This document shows positions 57,861-64,000 of a stretch of 64,000 nt of DNA, in pieces. Position 1 is the stretch's first letter. Each line of letters begins with the position of its first letter. The notes below the pieces were generated by a model. The model was not told the DNA's origin. It did no database searches and saw only the letters and a list, made by a program, of their open reading frames with translations. A program made the position numbers and the translations under genes. The stretch lies in the NCBI GenBank assembly GCA_011503125.2, contig WWBZ02000001.1:682001-746000 (forward strand). Reading direction: 5' to 3'. The DNA comes from Botryosphaeria dothidea. Lineage: Eukaryota; Ascomycota; Dothideomycetes; Botryosphaeriales; Botryosphaeriaceae.

Positions 57861-59034
57861 TCTGGGCGGAGGAAGCAAGCGGACGAGGAACCGGGGACAG
57901 GTTCCTACGTCAATTGATCAACGGGCGTACAAAGGGCTGCTCTCGGCGGGATTTGGGATTGCAGAGAAAGAATGGAGCAGAGCCGCAGCCAAGTAGTCGG
58001 GACGCAGAGGAAGTTTGTTGTTGGCGTATCGAAGGTTGCGCCGGCGTGGTGAGTTGAGCGAGTGAGCTGTCGGAGAAGCTCCCACGTGCGATCAGAGCTC
58101 CGTTTTTTGCCCAGCAGCCCCGCCCAGCAACCGCAACCGCTAGCCTGACTAGTTCCAACACGCTCTGTTATTCCTCTCAGTAACTATGCCGGCACGCATT
58201 GACTGCTGCATTCTCCGATCTTTGGCTGGTTTTTCCCGTCCTCGCATCGGTTGATGCTGCGCCGCAATTGACAAGAGAGCGCAAACGCTTGCCTCGAACG
58301 CATATGCGCCATCCGCCGGGATCCACACTCGGGGAGCCATGGCATGTGGGGAACAACGGCAGAGCACGTTGCAAGTCGATCCGAATGCGCCTTCTTCACC
58401 GTTGGCGACAAGAAATCCTGAGGGCTCCGGCCGTCGTATATATTCTTGACGCCGACAATTGGCGTCATCTGATGCCGGCTGTGCTACCACCCTTGACATG
58501 AAGCCTGACACGTCACGACCTCAATCTATCCAATGCCGTGACTGTTCGCTTTGCATATGCTTGGCTGCTACATGACCCCAAGCACTACCGAATGCCAATG
58601 GAAAATTCGTCATTAAACAGCGAATACACCAGTATCTTGAATGCTAAACGTTGGAACGCTGGGAATGGGCTTTCCCAAAACCCTTTGGTAACCAATCTGA
58701 TCAACCAGTTCCACAACCTCTTGTTTACATAATCTGACAGAATAATACATCTCCAATCGCTTTCCCTCTTTGCTTTGTACCCCATTATGCTCAATGAAGC
58801 CTGTGCCAATAACGTGAATGCTGAACCCAGCCTGATGTCCCAGCGATGTCGAAAACACTCGTACGCCTTACCTTTCTCTACACCGTCAATCCATGAATGT
58901 TCGCAAGTCGCACCAAAAACTTCCGCACGTTTACCACCTCATGAAATGGGAAACTCCCCTTCTCGCCGGTCGAAGAACCCTTAACACACCGCATCCAGGT
59001 CAGACAAAGGAGATTCGTGGCCATGTGTCCTCGC
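57861..59034. other. Intergenic
   Basis: Promoter of VTC4 and 3' flank of the histidine kinase. No further gene seen. Confidence 0.5.
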
Positions 59035-59543
59035 TCAATCATCCCCCTCAACCTCCACCGCCTCAACCATCGGCCCCTTCGAGTCCACCAGCCGCTCAAT
59101 ACTCGAAATCAACTCCGCAACCCTAAACGGCTTCGACACGACATCATCCATCCCCGCCTCCATCGCTGTATTAACCTGCTCCACCCGCGCATTCGCCGTG
59201 ATCGCAATGACATTCACCCTCTCCGCGAACCTGCCTTCGCGCTCCAACTTCCTGATCTCGCGCACGCACGTTAGGCCGTCCATGACGGGCATCTCGATGT
59301 CCATTAGCACGACCGTTAGATTCTGCGCGTTGGCGGAGTTGCCACTCCAGTGCCGCGTTGTGCGCAGGAAGTCCAGCGCCTCGGCGCCGTGGTTAGCCAC
59401 GTAGACGGCGTGGCCGAGTTTGACGAGCCCTTTGCTCATGACCGACTGGTTGACCTTGTTATCCTCGACTATCAGGCAGTCGAAGACGCGGGGCGAGCAG
59501 GGGACCGAAGTGAGAGGGGACTGCGTCGATAAGGTGGTGTTCG

Positions 59544-59574
<31 letters not shown>

Positions 59575-62500
59575 CGTCGTCGTCGTTGGTGGTGATGGGC
59601 GCGTCTGTAGGCGGGTGTACATGCTTGGCGCATGTAGATCTGTGCGGGACAAGGGCGGTTGTTCAAACGTTTGCCCGATATTTTGAAGTTGTTGCAGCGC
59701 CGTTAACTCAGGAGTGTGCTTTGAGGGACGGCTTGGGAGCTCGAGCGTTTGTGGCACTCGGCGGCGCGTCTTGACATAAAAGGCAAATGTCGAGCCTTTC
59801 CCGGACTCAGAGTCGACACCTATCGAACCTCCTTGGAGTTCCGTCAGCTCGCGGCAGATGAAGAGGCCTAATCCGGATCCTCCGTAGTGAACCATCGTCC
59901 GCGGAGCCTGCGAGAAACGCATGAAAAGGAGCTTCTTTTCGTCGACGGTAAGTCCACAGCCCGTGTCTGAAACTGAAAAATGCAAGTACAGTTCTTCACC
60001 GTCACCCCATTCTTTGCGATGAGTCAAGTCCTCGCGGTTCATCCGAAAATCGAGGTACTGAATGCCTTCTGCACTCACAGTTGGTTTCTCAGTCGTTGCT
60101 CCGAGACTTATCTTAATTTCACGTCTGTCTTGGTATTGCGTGAACTTAATCGAGTTCGTGACCAAATTTATAAGGATCTGTGTTAGCCTGGAGGAGTCTA
60201 AGAGCACCCAATCAATTTCCAATCTCTTGAACGAATCCCGAATGATGGTCGTTTGTGTGATACCGGCGGCGTTGTACTCGCCAGCGAACATTTTGCATAG
60301 GTCATTGATGAGTGCCACCGGTTGCACCTCAACTGGATTGATAGAGAAAAGGCCGGAGTCGAGTTTACTAATGGTTAAGATGTCATCCACTGAAAGTTGT
60401 TAGACAGGAAGCCAATAGAGCGAATGAAGCAGATCTAATACCTATTCTCTTCTGGTGCTGAGCACAATGCAGCACCGTGTGTGCAGCATCGATGCTGCTC
60501 TCAATAGTCGACTCGAACTCTTTTGAGTCACGGTCCAGATCCTTTAAAGAGGAGATGATATCGTCCGCTGGTACAAATTAGCATGGGCGCTGAGAAAGGC
60601 TGGCCGTGAACAGCCACCGGTAAACTCACCTGAGATCATGATCGCGCTCAGCGGATTGCGCATCTCATGTGATGTGACATCAATGAAATTCTCTTGTTGC
60701 CTCTTCGCCTCGATGGCGTCTTCCATTTTGCGTTTCTGGACGCCCTCCGCCCATTTGATCGTCGTGATGTCGGTAACGGACCCAACAATTGATCGGAGCC
60801 ACCCATCGTCTGTGACGACAGAGAAGGCATGCTGGAGAATCAAAGTCAGCTCTTAAAGATCTCCTTCCCTCTTCATTCGTACTACCCGAATCGTTAAAAT
60901 TGGGTCACTTACGCAAAGAATCCACTTATATTGCAAATTCTCTTCCACAGGCAAATCCCCCTCGCTCCCTCTTGGGATCCTGAATTCGAAGCTCTGTTCC
61001 GTCTTCTCCTCCATGAGCTTCTTCCAACACTGGTGCACCGTTGCAATGTCTTCTGCATGCATTTTCTGCCAGAGAGGACTCTTCCAGCTCGGGATATTTT
61101 CCCGCGAATCTCCCATGAGCTCGAACCATCTTTCGTTGCGGTACCGATAGCTGCCGTCCATGTTGTCGGGTGTGAATTCAAGGATGAAGATTCCGATCGG
61201 CACAGCATCCGCAAAATGCTGGAGCTGGAGTTCGCTTTGTTCGAGCTCGCGCGTCCGGATCTGCAATTGTTCTTCGATCTTCTGCTGGTCAAATGCTGCT
61301 TGCTCGGCGATTGTGCGTCCACGTTTGGTCTCTTCCTCGAGTAGCAGGACTGATGCGAGGGACGTAGTGATTTGACGATTGAGCAGCCGAATAAACCTTC
61401 TGTATTCTTCGTCATAAGGCCGATGAGAGTTGAGTCCAAGGATCATGAACCCCAGAGCGGTATCGCGTGTTGAGTCGTGGCCGTTCGTTGGACGAAGAGC
61501 GCAGACGACAACGGAATCACAAGGCTCATTCCATGCTCCTGATTCTATCCCATGCACCAAGTTTTCCGCTAATGAAGAATCCTTGGAGCTTAGAAAGAGA
61601 GGCTCATCGGATTCTGCGGCGGCACGGAAGTATCGCATGTAGCAATCCCTACCCAGAGCTACATCAAGCCGCGTTGAAATGGCTGGATGTCCTTCTGGCA
61701 CGCCAATGCTACCTTCCAGTTCATAGCGTCGCGATGATGATACATCTGGGCTCCCAGGATGGCTCTCGCTCGCCAGGTCACTTACAGAATACACGACTGC
61801 AAAGGCAATGTCTTGCGGGTTCGCTTTGAGGCCGTCCAGTATTTGCTCCCAGAACAACTTGAGGTTCATCGCAGAAGAAAGCCTCTCGCTAAGCGCGAGA
61901 ATGGTGGATACTCTCCGTTCGGTGATCATCTGTTTTGTCGTCTCGAACACAACCTCGTGCCATCCCATAATCTTGTCATTCTCCAGGATGGGCGTGAAGC
62001 TGAAAGAGCAATACATCTCCTCCCTCTCACCAGCTCCTCGATCCACAAACAGAAGCATATTTTCGACCATGGCGCCACAGCCCGACTCCTCGCAGCTTCG
62101 CAAAAACGGTTCGAAGTCATTCCAAGCCTCTTTAAAACAGATCCACGGTGGAGCTCCTAGCATGCTCGGATGCTTAGCTCCAGCGATAGGGACATAGGCC
62201 TCGTTGTAAATCATGTTCAAGTCTTGGCCCCAGAAAACGATAGCGGGATTAGGGCAGGCATTTACGAGGTTACACATGAACTTGAGGGTCGAACTCCATG
62301 ATTCAAGAGGACCGAGCGCAGTTTTTGACCAATCCTTATCGCGGATGAGTTGCACATGGGGCGCGAGGTTAGGCGGAGGGGGGTTGCAGGTCCAGTCATA
62401 TCGAACGTTGACCGGTAAAGAGCTCTGCCGGTAGTATGTACTGGTTCCTGGGGTCAGAGGGACAGCGCTCACTTGTGGTGGTAAGCTGCGTCTCCTTTCA

Positions 62501-63384
62501 AACTTTAAAGAATCCTTCCTTGCTTTCCCTGCCTCGATTTTTGTCTGCCCATCTTCGTGCTCTTCCCTAACTCTCCTCGGTTCCTTTGTCATAGCTTTTG
62601 CCTTCACTTCAGGAGGCCTAGCCTCGACCTTCGTAACTCCCATCTCTTCATTTTCGCCGTCCAGACCTTCCAAGCGTTCCTCAAGTGGCTCTCCTTCCGG
62701 TGGACCCACAGCCTTGGTGGAAAAATAAATGTTTGAATAGGACGCGGTCAAATGATCAGGGTGCCGATAAGCCTCTCCGTAGAGCACTTTCCAGCGTCTT
62801 CGGACCGTAGTAGCTGCCCACGTCATTCCTCCATACACAAGGGTGTATTTCTTTTTCACATATGTCCTCCGCGACAGGTCCAGGATCCATGCCCTGAATA
62901 CAGGATAGGTGACCCAGGCAGGTTGGCCGTACGGGCTGCTAGGCGCATTCCCTTCGATTATCTCGAGCAAATTCCCTGCATCTTGCAGCGCCTGGTTGTA
63001 GTATATGATTGGCAGCGATTGTGGGAGGCGATCCGAGGACGCGGGGACGGATGATGACGTCTTGGGCGGGGTGGATTTGGCGAGGAGATCGACGACGAAG
63101 GTAGGCCTGGCGTCGAGGTCGAGGAAGTCGATGAGAGGCACGCCGTTGAACAAGTCGTCCTCGCGCGACATTTCGGGCTCCGACTCAGGGCCTTGGTGCA
63201 GGGCGCCGTGGTGGAGGGTAGGCTGCGAGGTAGGCCGGCCGCCGAAGATGGACCACGCAGGCTCGCTCGGGAGCCGGTCGCTCGCGGTTGTAGGGCGGGA
63301 GGATTCGCTGCCATTGCTGCTGCCGTTGCTGTGCATGCGGCCGGCGCTGAGACCGCCACCTTTGCTGGCGATTGACGCTAGCAT
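59035..63384 (-). CDS. Hybrid histidine kinase with PAS-type sensor region
   Basis: Five exon segments would be normal for this class; four are supported here (63384-60913, 60831-60630, 60567-60442, 60389-59035), encoding 1384 aa. The N-terminus is disordered, then PLIDFLDLDARPTFVVDL begins a sensor region. It continues with PAS/GAF-like parts (NPAIVFWGQDLNMIYNEAY; MGWHEVVFETT; FADAVPIGIFILEF) and a coiled coil (QIRTRELEQSELQ). Kinase boxes: H-box FIDVTSHEMRNPLSAI (H879), N-box LINLVTNSIKF, G1 SDTGCGL and G2 GGSGLGL. The receiver has VEDNKVNQ, phospho-acceptor D1297 in VLMDIEMPVMDG, and the SKPF lysine. No membrane segment, so a cytosolic or nuclear sensor feeding a phosphorelay to Ypd1 and then Ssk1/Skn7. 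A polythreonine run separates kinase and receiver. Confidence 0.94.
59538..59590. repeat. GTT/GTC trinucleotide microsatellite in coding sequence
   Basis: About 16 GTT/GTC units on the plus strand, read as a run of 15 threonines in the linker between kinase and receiver of the hybrid histidine kinase. Length is likely to vary between strains without shifting the frame. Confidence 0.9.
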
Positions 63385-64000
63385 GGCGTCTCGAGGCGCG
63401 CGTCTGTGCTGGCGACAATGGCTCGCTGCTTGCTACCCCAGGACGGGTCTGTGCCCTGGATGCTAAGGCGGTGGGTAATCCGGCGGTGTGAAGAGTGATC
63501 GTCGGAGAGTAGGTTCAGATAGAGTTCGGCGGTTGCACAAAGAGCCAGGCGAAGGCAGGGCGCGATGTTGGACGGAGTGCCTGATATGGCAACAGGCGTG
63601 ACAGGCGGTTTCGCCGCATGCGCGGCGGCGGCGTCAGAGCGTGGGCAGAAATTTTTGGAATGCCAGGAGCCGGCGACGCTCAGCTGCTGGGACGGTCGGG
63701 GCCAGCGTGATTGAGGGAAAGGTACGATTCCGCGCATGGCAATTCTAGACAATGCGATTACTGAGTAAGTGCCCGCTAATCGGTCCAGATCGCCGATGCT
63801 CGTGGAGCTCCATCGAAGGCGACCAGGAATTGGCAACGAGTCGCGGCCGTGCGGTGTGGAGCGCGGCCGGAGGCGCGTGGCACATGGCGATAGCAGGCAC
63901 AGGCCGCAACGGGGGGAAGTGAATCCAAGTCGCATTCCGTCTCACAGCACACCAGCCCGTGTTGTGGCAACCGCGCCAGCAACAGATCGTCGCATTTGTT
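63385..64000. other. Promoter side of the histidine kinase gene, window edge
   Basis: GC-rich upstream region. A minus-strand ORF runs through it but has no domain or codon support. Confidence 0.45.

Overview
This window is nuclear DNA of a filamentous ascomycete (Pezizomycotina). Coding genes are split by 45-90 nt GT-AG introns, several with CTAAC/CTAAT branch points, and they include fungal-only families: Zn2Cys6 regulators, NACHT/STAND proteins, a VTC complex subunit, a hybrid histidine kinase and Rcf2. A dothideomycete is my guess from gene content only. No CRISPR array, virus or complete transposon was seen.

Left part (1-20 kb): a partial unknown gene; a NACHT/STAND pseudogene with three in-frame stops; an intron-bearing tRNA-Tyr; an Aro80-type Zn2Cys6 activator; a Dal5-type MFS permease head-to-head with an isocitrate-lyase/PEP-mutase family enzyme; a membrane-anchored Nudix hydrolase; a second pseudogene with five in-frame stops; a tiny Cys-rich ORF; and a gene that joins two copies of a C2H2-like fungal module in one reading frame.

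Middle (20-33.5 kb): a serine-rich membrane protein, a 4.4 kb gene-poor stretch, then a metabolic block. The block holds a cytochrome b2-type L-lactate dehydrogenase, a YwbE-domain protein with a UBZ-like finger, a TTC36 homologue, and 4-hydroxyphenylpyruvate dioxygenase. TTC36 and the dioxygenase are transcribed divergently from one 670 bp intergenic region.

The most unusual part is 37.3-45.7 kb. Six small genes carry short repeats with a core of the form N-x-A-x(3,5)-x-Q-[VILA]-N-G-[DN], which resemble HET-s-related amyloid motifs (HRAMs). They form two successive copies of the same three-gene cassette, with the same order and orientation. Each cassette has (i) a minus-strand protein with a helical N-terminal domain and two C-terminal motifs, (ii) a plus-strand disordered protein with two motifs and no other domain, and (iii) a minus-strand protein with one N-terminal motif and a transmembrane segment. 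In known systems a single N-terminal motif sits on an NLR that templates a two-motif cell-death effector. Here the single motif sits on a membrane protein, and no intact NLR lies in the window. I infer a duplicated amyloid-signalling (regulated cell-death or allorecognition) locus with a membrane-anchored trigger.

Right part (48-64 kb): ordinary genes, namely Rcf2, a short-chain dehydrogenase, a secreted FAS1 protein with an internal five-fold Cys/GGW repeat, a VTC4-like polyphosphate polymerase, and a PAS-containing hybrid histidine kinase. Exon boundaries below were deduced by hand from splice consensus, frame continuity and protein-family match. Each multi-exon model given a length sums to a whole number of codons.
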